A DNA stretch of 64,000 bases, taken from assembly GCF_012844225.1 (NCBI RefSeq), contig NZ_JABAGQ010000002.1:310001-374000 (forward strand). The letters are read 5' to 3'. The position numbers and the translations under genes are program-made. The stretch is from Rhodococcus sp. 105337. GTDB taxonomy: Bacteria; Actinomycetota; Actinomycetes; Mycobacteriales; Mycobacteriaceae. Below, one piece after another: positions 17,810 to 29,368 of the stretch (position 1 is the stretch's first letter; the number at the start of each line of letters is the position of its first letter). Below the pieces are notes generated by a model that was not told where the DNA came from, did no database searches, and saw only the letters and a program-made list of their open reading frames with translations.

Positions 17810-18286
17810 TCAGGGGCGGCGGAACCATGCTTCGGGGCGGCCCGCGAGAGCTTTGCCGAGCCGTAGCCGCGAGGTGTCGGTCAGCGGTTCGGGGAGAGAG
17901 TCGGGGGAGAACCACCCGACCTCGAGATTCTCGTCGTCGGCCACCCGGGCACTGCCACCCACGGCGCGCATGAGAAATGCCACATCGAGATACTGCGCTT
18001 CGTCACCGTTCGGATAGACGATCGGAGCGGTGACGTCGACGCTCGTGAGCCGGACGACTTCCGCGTCGACGCCCGTTTCCTCGTGCACTTCCCGGATCGC
18101 CGCTGCCGCAGGTTCTTCGCCTGGCTCGAGGATGCCCGAGACGACGGCCCATTTTCCGTTGTCCGCGCGGCGGGTGAGCAACACCCGGTGATCGTCGTCG
18201 ACGACGACGGCGCTCACTCCGGGCAGCCACAGCGGTGCTGTGCCGACCTGGGCGCGGAGTCGGAGAACGAAGTCGGGGACCGGCAT
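17810..18286 (-). CDS. Nudix hydrolase (MutT-like)
   Basis: A 158-residue protein with a full Nudix box, GILEPGEEPAAAAIREVHEE then TGV, fitting GX5EX7REUXEEXGU. It hydrolyses a nucleoside diphosphate linked to another moiety; the substrate is not clear. The protein begins MPVPDFVLRLRAQVG, a leader seen in actinobacterial NUDIX proteins, followed by LWLPGVSAVVVDDD. The ATG at 18286 is only 14 bp from the upstream FecB-like stop, so the two are probably co-transcribed. The longer frame to 19186 is antisense-type noise. Confidence 0.9.
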   Translation of the reverse strand: MPVPDFVLRLRAQVGTAPLWLPGVSAVVVDDDHRVLLTRRADNGKWAVVSGILEPGEEPAAAAIREVHEETGVDAEVVRLTSVDVTAPIVYPNGDEAQYLDVAFLMRAVGGSARVADDENLEVGWFSPDSLPEPLTDTSRLRLGKALAGRPEAWFRRP

Positions 18287-18300
18287 CGCGTATTCCTCTT

Positions 18301-19365
18301 CTATCCGGAGTAACCGTTGAGACCCACGCCGAGGTCCTCGAGGATCGCGCGCGCTGCGACGGGACCGGGTGTGGACCACACCTCGTCGGCTACGGAGAAC
18401 AACCGGTTGTCGGTGACCGCGCCGAGGTCGAGCCACGGATCGGTGCGCATGATCTCGGTGCCGCGCTCGAGTCCGTCTTCGCCGTCGAATCGGACGAAGA
18501 TCACATCGCCGTCCGCTGCCGCCGGATCGTCCGCGGCGAAAGCTTCGGTCGGGCGGTTGTCGACGACCCCGAACCGCTGTGCCGGCGGCCGTGCGGCGCC
18601 GAGATCTCCGACGACCTGTCCGGCGAACGACGCCGTGCCCTCTATCTCTCCACCGTCGGCGGTGAACCGCACGATCGAGGCCTGAGTCTGGGACGACACC
18701 AGTTCGCGTCCGAGGGCGGCAGCCTCGGCGGCGTAGGTGTCGAGTACCGCCTGCGCGGCGGCGTTGCGTCCCAGGGCTTCGCCGACGCGGAGGAACTGAT
18801 CCCGCCAGAACACGGGATCGGAACCGACCAGCACGGTGGGGGCCACCGCGGACACCGATCGGTAGACGCTCTCGTCGGCCGCCGACCCCAGGATCAGATC
18901 GGGGCGGGCCTGCTCGATCGCGGCGACATCGGGCGCGCCCTCCGGCCCGACGGTGGGCAACTCGGAGATGCCGGTGCCGAGATACTCCGGCCTTCCGTCG
19001 GCGTCGACGGTGGCGCCCACGACACGCTCCCACAAGCCGAGTGCGCACACGGCGTCGAGCGCTGCCTCGTCGAGCACGACGATGCGCTGCGCGTCGGCCG
19101 GAACCTCGGTGACCCCGGCGGTGTGGACCATCCGCCGTGTGCCGGTCGGCGGAACGCCCGCATCCAGAGGAGACGGAAGGGCGCACGCGGTGCTGGTGTC
19201 ACGGTCGATGCCGACCACGGATGCGCCGGCGATGCGGGTGGTCGTGCGCACGATGGTCGAGGCGTCGTCGTCGGCGGGGGTGGAACAACTCGCCAGTACG
19301 GTCGACGTCGCGGCAGCGATCGCGAGGGACGCGACGACTGCGCGGGACCGGTGCACAGCTAACAC
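18301..19365 (-). CDS. FecB-like periplasmic binding lipoprotein (iron-siderophore type)
   Basis: A 354-residue predicted lipoprotein with a signal peptide ending in the lipobox LASC (Cys at 27), then a class III periplasmic binding fold: RIVVLDEAALDAVCALGLWERVVGATVD, PDVAAIEQARPDLILGSAAD and a C-terminal lobe with EVWSTPGPVAARAIL. It resembles M. tuberculosis FecB, also encoded beside ctaD. The family binds ferric siderophores, haem or cobalamin. No permease or ATPase genes are adjacent, so a transport role is not certain. The GTG at 19365 has AGGAG 9 nt upstream. I found no IdeR box. Confidence 0.85.
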   Translation of the reverse strand: MLAVHRSRAVVASLAIAAATSTVLASCSTPADDDASTIVRTTTRIAGASVVGIDRDTSTACALPSPLDAGVPPTGTRRMVHTAGVTEVPADAQRIVVLDEAALDAVCALGLWERVVGATVDADGRPEYLGTGISELPTVGPEGAPDVAAIEQARPDLILGSAADESVYRSVSAVAPTVLVGSDPVFWRDQFLRVGEALGRNAAAQAVLDTYAAEAAALGRELVSSQTQASIVRFTADGGEIEGTASFAGQVVGDLGAARPPAQRFGVVDNRPTEAFAADDPAAADGDVIFVRFDGEDGLERGTEIMRTDPWLDLGAVTDNRLFSVADEVWSTPGPVAARAILEDLGVGLNGYSG

Positions 19366-19652
19366 TTCAGACCACTCCTGACGGACGGGCTCGAACCAGG
19401 GGACGGCTCAGGCTATCTCGTGTGGCACACGCCGCCGACAGTGTCCCGCAAGCTCGTTGGGACCCGTTCCTGTGATCCGCAGCACAGGCTCTGCGGTGAG
19501 TCCCGGGCTCCATGCCAGGTAGCGTGGCGGCGAATACGACAGCGAGTAGGACCCGGCGGGCGACCGGTTTGCGGAGGGTCTACGATTCGATGAGCGCAAG
19601 CCAGAGAACGTTCGCCTCCAGCCCGAGGCCGAGCGCGCATTCAGGAGGATTA

Positions 19653-21413
19653 GTGACTGCCGTAGCGCCCCAGCCAGTCCCAGAGTTAGCGGTAGCGAGG
19701 CCATACCCGCCGCGGCAGGGACCCAAGGGTTCGTTCATCTACAAGATGATCACGACAACAGACCCCAAGATGCTTGGGCTCATGTACCTGGTCACCTCGT
19801 TCGCGTACTTCCTCATCGGTGGCCTGATGGCCCTGCTGATGCGTACAGAGCTCGCGGTTCCCGGTCTTCAGTTCTTGTCGAACGAACAGTTCAACCAGCT
19901 GTTCACCATGCACGGCACGATCATGCTGCTGATGTATGCGACGCCCGTGGTGTTCGCCTTCGCGAACTACATCCTGCCGTTGCAGATCGGCGCGCCCGAC
20001 GTGGCGTTCCCGCGTCTGAACGCGTTCAGCTACTGGCTGTACCTGTTCGGCGCGACGATCGTCATGCTCGGCTTCGTGACCCCCGGTGGTGCCGCCGACT
20101 TCGGCTGGACCGCGTACACCCCGCTCACCAGTGAGCTGCATTCCCCGGGTGTCGGCGCGGACTTCTGGATTCTCGGTCTCGGTGTCATGGGCCTGGGCAC
20201 CATCCTCGGCGCGGTCAACTTCATCACCACCGTCGTGTGCATGCGCGCTCCCGGTATGACGATGTTCCGGATGCCGATCTTCACGTGGAACATCCTGATC
20301 ACCGCCCTGCTGATCCTGCTCGTGTTCCCGCTGCTGACCGCTGCGTTCTTCGGGCTGTTCGTCGACCGTCATCTCGGTGGCCACATCTACGACCCGGCTA
20401 CCGGCGGTGTGCTCCTCTGGCAGCACCTGTTCTGGTTCTTCGGTCACCCCGAGGTGTACGTCATCGCGCTGCCGTTCTTCGGCATCGTCTCGGAGATCTT
20501 CCCGGTCTTCAGCCGCAAGCCGATCTTCGGTTACACCGGCCTGGTCTACGCGACGATCGCCATCGCGGCGCTGTCGATCGCGGTGTGGGCGCACCACATG
20601 TACGCCACCGGCGCCGTGCTGCTTCCGTACTTCTCGTTCATGACGTTCCTGATCGCCGTCCCGACGGGCGTGAAGTTCTTCAACTGGATCGGCACGCTGT
20701 GGAAGGGGCAATTGACCTTCGAGACACCGATGTTGTTCTCGGTCGGCTTCATCATCACGTTCCTCTTCGGTGGCCTGACCGGCGTCATCCTCGCGAGCCC
20801 GCCGCTCGACTTCCACCTGCACGACTCGTACTTCGTCGTGGCGCACTTCCACTACGTGCTCTTCGGCACCATCGTGTTCGCCACGTACGCCGGCATCTAC
20901 TTCTGGTTCCCGAAGATGACGGGCCGCATGCTCGACGAGGGTCTCGGCAAGTGGCACTTCTGGCTGACCTTCGTGGGCTTCCACACCACCTTCCTGGTGC
21001 AGCACTGGCTCGGTAACGAGGGCATGCCGCGTCGCTACGCGGACTACCTGCCGTCGGACGGGTTCACCACGCTCAACACGATCTCGACCATCGGTGCGTT
21101 CGTGCTCGGTGCTTCGACCCTGCCGTTCCTGTGGAACGTGTTCAAGAGCTACCGCTACGGCCAGGTCGTCACGGTCGACGACCCGTGGGGCTTCGGTAAC
21201 TCGCTCGAGTGGGCCACCTCCTGCCCGCCGCCGCGGCACAACTTCACCGAGTTGCCGCGCATCCGGTCGGAGCGCCCCGCGTTCGAACTGCACTACCCGC
21301 ACATGGTCGAGAAGATGCGCGCCGAGGCGCACGTCGGACCGGGTAGCCACAAGCACAGCGTGAACGTGCTCGAAGGCGCCGACCGTACCCCCGGCGACGT
21401 CCCGCGCTCCTGA
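19653..21413 (+). CDS. ctaD: Cytochrome c oxidase subunit I (CtaD)
   Basis: The 586-residue catalytic core of the aa3-type terminal oxidase, with about 12 membrane helices. Haem and copper ligands are visible: [21 protein letters not shown] (CuB His cross-linked to Tyr), AHHMYATG and [11 protein letters not shown]. The C-terminus is long and hydrophilic as usual in actinobacteria. The GTG at 19653 follows a near-ideal AGGAGG by 4 nt and is preferred over upstream starts. Subunits II-IV and the cytochrome bcc genes are not nearby. It is divergent from the FecB-like gene. Confidence 0.97.
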   Translation: MTAVAPQPVPELAVARPYPPRQGPKGSFIYKMITTTDPKMLGLMYLVTSFAYFLIGGLMALLMRTELAVPGLQFLSNEQFNQLFTMHGTIMLLMYATPVVFAFANYILPLQIGAPDVAFPRLNAFSYWLYLFGATIVMLGFVTPGGAADFGWTAYTPLTSELHSPGVGADFWILGLGVMGLGTILGAVNFITTVVCMRAPGMTMFRMPIFTWNILITALLILLVFPLLTAAFFGLFVDRHLGGHIYDPATGGVLLWQHLFWFFGHPEVYVIALPFFGIVSEIFPVFSRKPIFGYTGLVYATIAIAALSIAVWAHHMYATGAVLLPYFSFMTFLIAVPTGVKFFNWIGTLWKGQLTFETPMLFSVGFIITFLFGGLTGVILASPPLDFHLHDSYFVVAHFHYVLFGTIVFATYAGIYFWFPKMTGRMLDEGLGKWHFWLTFVGFHTTFLVQHWLGNEGMPRRYADYLPSDGFTTLNTISTIGAFVLGASTLPFLWNVFKSYRYGQVVTVDDPWGFGNSLEWATSCPPPRHNFTELPRIRSERPAFELHYPHMVEKMRAEAHVGPGSHKHSVNVLEGADRTPGDVPRS

Positions 21414-23562
<2,149 letters not shown>

Positions 23563-23592
23563 CCGTCGCGACGACAGCGACGCCGCACCGCG

Positions 23593-25788
23593 TCATCCCG
23601 GCGTGGACCCGTGGTGGTCGGAGCCGGAGTGCGTTGGGTCCGTGGGTATTTCGTCTCGCAGTGCGGTTCGGAACACCAGTACGGCCGGACCGGGCAGCGT
23701 AAACTCGGTGCCCACCGGGTGAGGCGCATCGTCGACGGGTGAGCCGTCGACAGTGCTCGAGTCGAAGACACACATGATGTCGCCGCGATACCACTCCGGC
23801 CCACCCAGCGTCAGGGTCGCGGCGCCCCCGGCGTGCAGAACGAACAGACCACTGCTGTCGGGGAGCCGTATCCCCGCGCGGGTGGTGGTGCCCAGCCCCG
23901 ATCCGTCGACCCACCCTTGAAGGGTGCGGCGGCTCTCGTCGTGCCAGCCCGCGTAGTCGAGTTCGGTGCCGTCGATCCCGAACCACACCAGGTCGGGGTG
24001 GCCGTCGGTCCTCGCCCGCCCGTCGAAGAACCGTCGCCGCCGTAGCACCGGCACGACGTTCCGGAGCCGGAGAAGCCCGCGCACGTACGCGAGCCGGTCG
24101 AGGTCGGCGTCTTCCCAGTCCAACGGCCACGCGTCGGGTACCGGTACATCCTCCGGAACGCAGTACGCGTTGTTGTTGCCGTGCTGGGTGTGACCGAGTT
24201 CGTCCCCGGCGAGCAGCATCGGTGTCCCGGTCGAGAGCAGCAGCGTCGCGAGCAGCGCGCGGACGTGCCGGTCGCGCGCGGCGACGATCTCCACGTCGTC
24301 GGTGGGACCTTCCACCCCGTGGTCGACCGATTCGTTGTGGTCGGAGCCGTCGCGGCCGTCCTCACCGTTCGCCTCGTTGCGCTTGTGCCGGTACGACACG
24401 AGGTCGGTGAGCGTGAATCCGTCGTGCGCGGTGATGTAGTTGACCGACATCGCGGGCTGCCGCTGATCCCGCCGGAACAGATCCTCCGAGCCGGTGAGCC
24501 TCGAGGCGAGTTCGCGCACACCCGAGTGCCCCGCCCAGAAGCGGCGCGCCGTGTCGCGGTACTTGTCGTTCCATTCGGCCCACTGCACACCGAAGCGTCC
24601 CAACTGGTAACCGTGCCCGGTCGCGTCCCACGGCTCGGCGATGAGTTTGAGGTCGGTGAGCACCGGGTCGGTGGTGATCGCGGTGAGCAGAGCCCCGCGC
24701 GGGTCGAACGCACCACCGCGCGGCCGCGCCAGCGCGCTCGCGAGGTCGAACCGGAACCCGTCCACACCCATCTCCTGCGCCCAGTACCGCAGGCTGTCGC
24801 ACACCATCCGGACGGCGATGGGGGAGGAACCGTCGATCGTGTTGCCGCAGCCGGTGAGGTCGATGTCGTGACCGTGGTGGTCGAGCAGGTAGTAACCGGG
24901 CGCGTCGAGGCCGCGCCACGACAGGTTCGGTCCCGCCACCGACCATTCGCACGTGTGGTTGTAGACGACATCGAGAACGACTTCGAGTCCGGCGCTGTGC
25001 AGCGCGCGGACCATCGTGCGGAACTCGGCGATCTCCTCACCCGGTGTCGCGGCGTAGGCGGGGTGCGGAGCGAAGTACGACGCGGTCGAATACCCCCAGT
25101 GATTGCGCATCCCGCGCGCCCGGACCGGGGGTTCGGTGAGAAAAGCCTGGACCGGCAGGAGTTCGACGGTGGTCACTCCGAGCTGCACGAGATGGTCGAT
25201 CACCGCCGGGTGGCAGAGCCCGAGGTAGGTGCCGCGCAGATGCGGGGGTACCTGCGGATGGTGCGCGGTGTACGAACCCACGTGCAGTTCGTAGACGACG
25301 GTGTTCTCCCACGGTATGTCCGGCCGCTGCGGGGTGTCGGCGTCGGAGGCCGTCACCACCGACAGCGGCGTGTGCCCGAGTGAGTCCACAGTCGACATCG
25401 CGTCGAACGGTCCGCCGTCGTACGCGAGCAGCCTGGCTGCGTCACCCATCTCGCCCGTGATCTGTCGTCCCCACGGATCGAGAAGGATCTTGTGCGGATT
25501 GGTGCGCAGGCCGTGGCGCGGATCCCACCGCCCGTGCGCGCGATAGCCGTACCGTTGCCCCGCGCCGACACCGGGGACCACGCCGTGCCACACGCCGTAG
25601 GTGAAATCGGGGAGGTCGATGCGCTGTTCGTGCCCGTCCTCGCCGACGAGACACACCTGGACGCGGTCGCTGTGCGGGGCGTGCACGGCGAACCGGGTAC
25701 CGGAACCGACAACCGTCGCGCCGAGGGGGAACGGCGACCGGTCGTGCAGGGCGGCGGACGGGACGGATTCCGAGGAGGGTGACGACAC
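23593..25788 (-). CDS. glgX: Glycogen debranching enzyme GlgX (GH13)
   Basis: A 731-residue isoamylase-type enzyme that hydrolyses alpha-1,6 branches of glycogen. An N-terminal CBM48 domain (PFPLGATVVGSGTRFAVHAP) precedes the GH13 barrel with VLDVVYNHTCEW, GVDGFRFDLASALAR (nucleophile Asp), LIAEPWDATGHGYQLG (acid Glu) and SVNYITAHDGFTLTDL. It belongs with the other alpha-glucan genes at 36-39 kb in carbohydrate-storage or polysaccharide metabolism. I chose the GTG at 25788 with AGGA 8 nt upstream. It converges on the PTH2-like gene. Confidence 0.95.
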   Translation of the reverse strand: MSSPSSESVPSAALHDRSPFPLGATVVGSGTRFAVHAPHSDRVQVCLVGEDGHEQRIDLPDFTYGVWHGVVPGVGAGQRYGYRAHGRWDPRHGLRTNPHKILLDPWGRQITGEMGDAARLLAYDGGPFDAMSTVDSLGHTPLSVVTASDADTPQRPDIPWENTVVYELHVGSYTAHHPQVPPHLRGTYLGLCHPAVIDHLVQLGVTTVELLPVQAFLTEPPVRARGMRNHWGYSTASYFAPHPAYAATPGEEIAEFRTMVRALHSAGLEVVLDVVYNHTCEWSVAGPNLSWRGLDAPGYYLLDHHGHDIDLTGCGNTIDGSSPIAVRMVCDSLRYWAQEMGVDGFRFDLASALARPRGGAFDPRGALLTAITTDPVLTDLKLIAEPWDATGHGYQLGRFGVQWAEWNDKYRDTARRFWAGHSGVRELASRLTGSEDLFRRDQRQPAMSVNYITAHDGFTLTDLVSYRHKRNEANGEDGRDGSDHNESVDHGVEGPTDDVEIVAARDRHVRALLATLLLSTGTPMLLAGDELGHTQHGNNNAYCVPEDVPVPDAWPLDWEDADLDRLAYVRGLLRLRNVVPVLRRRRFFDGRARTDGHPDLVWFGIDGTELDYAGWHDESRRTLQGWVDGSGLGTTTRAGIRLPDSSGLFVLHAGGAATLTLGGPEWYRGDIMCVFDSSTVDGSPVDDAPHPVGTEFTLPGPAVLVFRTALRDEIPTDPTHSGSDHHGSTPG

Positions 25789-25838
25789 AGGGATGATCCT
25801 GCCGCGTGTCGCGCCCGGACGTAAGACAAGATGGACGC

Positions 25839-26663
25839 GTGGCACAACCTGATCCCGATTTGCTCATCGAATTCGAAGACGTTCTGGTGCGGCGTGGAGG
25901 CAACGTCCTCGTCGGACCCGTGACCTGGAAGGTGGAACTCGACGAACGCTGGGTGGTGCTCGGCCCCAACGGCGCAGGCAAGACGACGCTGCTGCGCATC
26001 GCGGCGGCCGAGACGTTCCCCACGTCCGGAACGGCACACGTGCTCGGCGAAACGTTCGGCCGGACCGACCTGTCCGAACTGCGGACCCGCATCGGCCTGT
26101 CGTCGGCGGCGCTCGCGAACCGCGTGCCGTTCGACGAGAAAGTCCTCGATCTGGTGATCTCCGCCGGATACGGCGTACTCGGCCGATGGCGCGAGCGCTA
26201 CGACGACATGGACACCGAGCGCGCGATCGAGATGCTCGAGAGCCTCGGCGCCGAACACCTCGCCGACCGCTCGTACGGAACGCTGTCGGAGGGCGAGCGC
26301 AAACGCGTGCTCATCGCCCGCGCGCTCATGACCGATCCCGAACTGCTGCTGCTCGACGAACCCGCGGCCGGCCTGGACCTGGGTGGCCGCGAGGAACTCG
26401 TCGCGCGGCTCGGCGTGCTGGCCGCCGACCCGGATGCCCCGGCCACCGTCCTCATCACGCACCACGTCGAGGAGATCCCGCCCGGTTTCACCCACGCGCT
26501 GCTCCTCAAGGAGGGCACGGTCGTCGCGCAGGGTCTGCTCGACGACGTCATCACCGGGGAGAACCTCAGCGAAGCGTTCAGCCAGGCCATCACGCTGGAA
26601 CAGGCGGACGGCCGGTTCTTCGCACGCCGAACCCGGGAGCCGGGACGCCACCGTCGCGGGTGA
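25839..26663 (+). CDS. ABC transporter ATP-binding protein
   Basis: A 274-residue stand-alone ABC ATPase with intact motifs: Walker A VLGPNGAGKTTLLRI, signature YGTLSEGERKRVLIARAL, Walker B ELLLLDEPAAGLDLG and switch His in LITHHVEEI. It resembles the ATPases next to serB2 in mycobacteria (Rv3041c-like). No membrane subunit is adjacent, so its partner is unknown. The GTG at 25839 directly precedes the domain; the sequence caagat 6 nt before it may be a weak leaderless -10. Confidence 0.88.
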   Translation: MAQPDPDLLIEFEDVLVRRGGNVLVGPVTWKVELDERWVVLGPNGAGKTTLLRIAAAETFPTSGTAHVLGETFGRTDLSELRTRIGLSSAALANRVPFDEKVLDLVISAGYGVLGRWRERYDDMDTERAIEMLESLGAEHLADRSYGTLSEGERKRVLIARALMTDPELLLLDEPAAGLDLGGREELVARLGVLAADPDAPATVLITHHVEEIPPGFTHALLLKEGTVVAQGLLDDVITGENLSEAFSQAITLEQADGRFFARRTREPGRHRRG

Positions 26664-26703
26664 CACGACGGGCGCCCGGCATGGCGTGCGTCACGTGATC
26701 CGA

Positions 26704-26709
26704 TAGTTT
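26704..26709 (+). promoter_or_regulatory. Candidate -10 (TAGTTT) of the Nudix gene, leaderless
   Basis: TAGTTT lies 6 nt before the ATG at 26716. Confidence 0.4.
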
Positions 26710-26715
26710 GAGGCC

Positions 26716-27549
26716 ATGTCCCACGATCGCTCGGTGAGCTCCTTCGACCCCGCCGCGGTGCCGATCCGCGGTGCTTCCACGGTGATGCTGGTACGCGACT
26801 CCGCACGGGGAGTGGAGGTGTTCCTCCAACAGCGCGTGGTCGGCATGGACTTCGCCGGAGGGATGACCGTGTTCCCCGGCGGCGGGGTCGATCCGTCCGA
26901 TACCGACGCGTCGGTGCGGTGGTCCGGTCCGGACGTCGCATGGTGGGCGGAGCGGTTCGCCACCGACGAGGCGACAGCGCGCGCACTGGTACTGGCGGCC
27001 GTGCGGGAAACGTTCGAGGAATGCGGTGTCCTGCTGGCCGGACCGGACCCCGACACGCTCGTCGCCGACACTGCCGTCTACGCCGGTGCGCGCCGCAAGC
27101 TCGAGGCCCGCGACCTGTCCTTCGGCGATTTTCTCGCGCGGGAAGGACTCGTGCTGCGCGCCGACCTGCTGCGCCCCTGGGCCAACTGGATCACGCCCCT
27201 GGGCGAGCGACGCCGGTACGACACCCGCTTCTTCGTCGCCGCCGCACCCGACGGACAAGGCGCGGACGGGGAGACGAGCGAGGCCGACGAGGTGCGCTGG
27301 CGGACCGCCGCGGAAGAACTCGAGTACTGGCGGTCGGGACGGTGCGTGCTGCTTCCCCCGACCTGGACTCAGTTGACGGACCTGGCGCGATACCGGACGG
27401 TCGCGGAGATCATAGCCGCGGAAGTGACCGTCGAACCGGTCCTTCCCGTCATGAGCAAGCGGGACGGAATGATCCACATCTCGTTCGACGGCGAGGACGG
27501 CTACTACGCGGTCGGGTCGCATCCGTGGGCCCAGCGCGCCGACCTCTAG
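26716..27549 (+). CDS. Nudix hydrolase with interrupted Nudix box (NUDT19/CoA-pyrophosphatase-like)
   Basis: A 277-residue Nudix protein. The Nudix box is split: FPGGGVDPSD near residue 55, then an insertion of about 30 residues (with DVAWWAERFATDEA), then VRETFEECGVLL. That layout is typical of the NUDT19/RP2 group, several of which cleave CoA and acyl-CoA. The next gene is an enoyl-CoA hydratase, which fits acyl-CoA turnover, but the substrate is inference. It corresponds in position to M. tuberculosis Rv3040c. Confidence 0.85.
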   Translation: MSHDRSVSSFDPAAVPIRGASTVMLVRDSARGVEVFLQQRVVGMDFAGGMTVFPGGGVDPSDTDASVRWSGPDVAWWAERFATDEATARALVLAAVRETFEECGVLLAGPDPDTLVADTAVYAGARRKLEARDLSFGDFLAREGLVLRADLLRPWANWITPLGERRRYDTRFFVAAAPDGQGADGETSEADEVRWRTAAEELEYWRSGRCVLLPPTWTQLTDLARYRTVAEIIAAEVTVEPVLPVMSKRDGMIHISFDGEDGYYAVGSHPWAQRADL

Positions 27550-27552
27550 GCT
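27547..27552 (+). promoter_or_regulatory. Candidate -10 (TAGGCT) of the enoyl-CoA hydratase gene, leaderless
   Basis: TAGGCT includes the stop codon of the Nudix gene and ends 6 nt before the ATG at 27559. Confidence 0.4.
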
Positions 27553-27558
27553 TCGTGC

Positions 27559-28338
27559 ATGCCTGAATTCGTGACGCTCGAGGTTTCCGACGGTATCGGC
27601 ACCATCCGACTCGACCGGCCGCCGATGAACGCGCTCAACCGGCAGCTCCAGGAGGAGCTTCGGGAGGCCGCGCGGGAAGCGTCGGTGCGGGACGACGTGA
27701 AGTCGGTGATCGTGTACGGCGGGGAGAAGGTGTTCGCCGCCGGCGCCGACATCAAGGAACTCGCCGAGATCGACTTCGTCCGGATGAGCCGGATCGTGGG
27801 CGATCTGCAATCCGCGCTGGGCTCGATCGCCGACATTCCGAAGCCGACCGTCGCCGCGATCACCGGCTACGCGCTCGGCGGTGGCCTCGAACTCGCCCTC
27901 GGCGCCGACAGGCGCATCATCGGGGACAACGTGAAGCTGGGCACGCCCGAGGTCCTGCTCGGCGTGATCCCCGGTGGTGGCGGCACACAGCGCCTCGCCC
28001 GCCTGGTGGGGCCGTCGAAAGCCAAGGACATCGTGTACACCGGCCGGTTCGTCGGGGCGGACGAGGCTCTGGCGATGGGTCTCGTGGACGAGGTCGTGGC
28101 ACCGGACGACGTGTACGAGGCGGCCCGCCGGTGGGCCGCGCAGTTCACCACGGCGGCGTCGCGTGCGCTTGCGGCAGCCAAGGCTGCGATCGACCGGGGC
28201 CTCGAGACCGATCTCGTGACCGGCCTCGCCATCGAACAGCACCTGTTCGCGTCGCTGTTCGCCACGAAGGATCGCACCATCGGCATGGAGTCGTTCCTCG
28301 CCGACGGACCCGGAAAAGCCGATTTCGTCGGCGAATAG
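27559..28338 (+). CDS. Enoyl-CoA hydratase/isomerase family protein
   Basis: A 259-residue crotonase-fold enzyme, probably hydrating trans-2-enoyl-CoA in beta-oxidation. The CoA and oxyanion-hole region is KVFAAGADIKELAEI; ITGYALGGGLELALGAD and LGTPEVLLGVIPGGGGTQRL carry the two Glu residues used by true hydratases. Both acids being present argues for hydratase rather than isomerase activity. It is downstream of the Nudix gene and equivalent in place to echA17 (Rv3039c). Confidence 0.9.
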   Translation: MPEFVTLEVSDGIGTIRLDRPPMNALNRQLQEELREAAREASVRDDVKSVIVYGGEKVFAAGADIKELAEIDFVRMSRIVGDLQSALGSIADIPKPTVAAITGYALGGGLELALGADRRIIGDNVKLGTPEVLLGVIPGGGGTQRLARLVGPSKAKDIVYTGRFVGADEALAMGLVDEVVAPDDVYEAARRWAAQFTTAASRALAAAKAAIDRGLETDLVTGLAIEQHLFASLFATKDRTIGMESFLADGPGKADFVGE

Positions 28339-28377
28339 TTCGCCCAACCGCAAAATTGCCCCCGACTTACCGATGGG

Positions 28378-28383
28378 TAGGAT
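28378..28383 (+). promoter_or_regulatory. Candidate promoter (TTGCCC-16 bp-TAGGAT) of the methyltransferase gene
   Basis: TAGGAT ends 7 nt before the ATG at 28391, and TTGCCC lies 16 bp upstream as a -35. The spacing suggests a leaderless transcript. Confidence 0.5.
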
Positions 28384-28390
28384 CACCGCC

Positions 28391-29368
28391 ATGACTGCAA
28401 GCAGGCCCGACGGGGTCGACCCCGCGCCGAACCCGCACGCCACTGCCGAACAGGTCGCGGCAGCGATGGAAGACACCAAGCTCGCTCAGGTGCTCTACCA
28501 CGACTGGGAAGCCGAGACGTACGACGACAAGTGGTCGATCTCGTACGACGAACGCTGCATCGACTACGCGAAGGGACGGTTCGTCGCCGCCGCCGGAGAG
28601 CAGCCCCTGCCCTACGATCGGGCGCTCGAGTTGGGCTGCGGAACCGGCTTCTTCCTGCTCAACCTCATGCAGGGTGGAGTGGCGAAGAGGGGTTCGGTCA
28701 CCGACCTGTCGCCGGGCATGGTCAAGGTGGCGCTGCGCAACGCCGAGCATCTCGGTCTCGATGTCGACGGCCGCGTCGCCGACGCCGAAACCATCCCGTA
28801 CGAGGACGACACGTTCGACCTCGTCGTCGGACACGCAGTGCTGCACCACATTCCCGATGTCGAGCAGTCCCTGCGTGAGGTGCTGCGCATCCTCAAGCCG
28901 GGTGGCCGATTCGTGTTCGCCGGTGAGCCGAGCACAGTCGGCAACTTCTACGCGCGCTGGCTCGGGCGCATCACGTGGGAGGCCACGACCACCGTCACGA
29001 AGCTGCCGTTCCTCAGCGACTGGCGCCGCCCGCAGACCGAACTCGACGAGTCGTCGCGCGCCGCGGCACTCGAGGCCGTCGTCGATCTGCACACCTTCGA
29101 CCCCTCCGATCTCGAGAAGATCGCCCGGTCGGCCGGCGCGGTGAACGTCAAGGCCTCGAGCGAGGAGTTCGCCGCCGCACTGCTCGGCTGGCCCGTTCGC
29201 ACGTTCGAAGCCGCAGTTCCGCCCGAGAAGCTGGGCTGGAACTGGGCCAAGTTCGCCTTCGGCGGCTGGAAGTCGCTCAGCTGGGTCGACGAGAATGTGC
29301 TCAAGCACGTTGTCCCGCGCAGCTTCTTCTACAACGTGATGATCACCGGTGTGAAGCCGGGCAAGTAA
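28391..29368 (+). CDS. SAM-dependent class I methyltransferase
   Basis: A 325-residue methyltransferase. The SAM-binding motif I is ALELGCGTGFFLLNLMQ near residue 78, with an acidic residue after the second strand (DVDGRVAD) and a post-motif DLVVGHAVLHHIPDV. About 130 extra C-terminal residues follow the Rossmann domain. It resembles the mycobacterial Rv3038c-type proteins. The substrate is unknown; its neighbours suggest lipid or polysaccharide methylation. The ATG at 28391 is preferred over 28373 by promoter spacing. The next gene starts right after its stop. Confidence 0.85.
   Translation: MTASRPDGVDPAPNPHATAEQVAAAMEDTKLAQVLYHDWEAETYDDKWSISYDERCIDYAKGRFVAAAGEQPLPYDRALELGCGTGFFLLNLMQGGVAKRGSVTDLSPGMVKVALRNAEHLGLDVDGRVADAETIPYEDDTFDLVVGHAVLHHIPDVEQSLREVLRILKPGGRFVFAGEPSTVGNFYARWLGRITWEATTTVTKLPFLSDWRRPQTELDESSRAAALEAVVDLHTFDPSDLEKIARSAGAVNVKASSEEFAAALLGWPVRTFEAAVPPEKLGWNWAKFAFGGWKSLSWVDENVLKHVVPRSFFYNVMITGVKPGK

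Noticed and set aside
19366-19652. Iron (IdeR/DtxR) box upstream of the FecB-like gene
   Set aside because: No sequence close to TTAGGTTAGGCTAACC is present in the divergent region, so iron control is not supported by the sequence.
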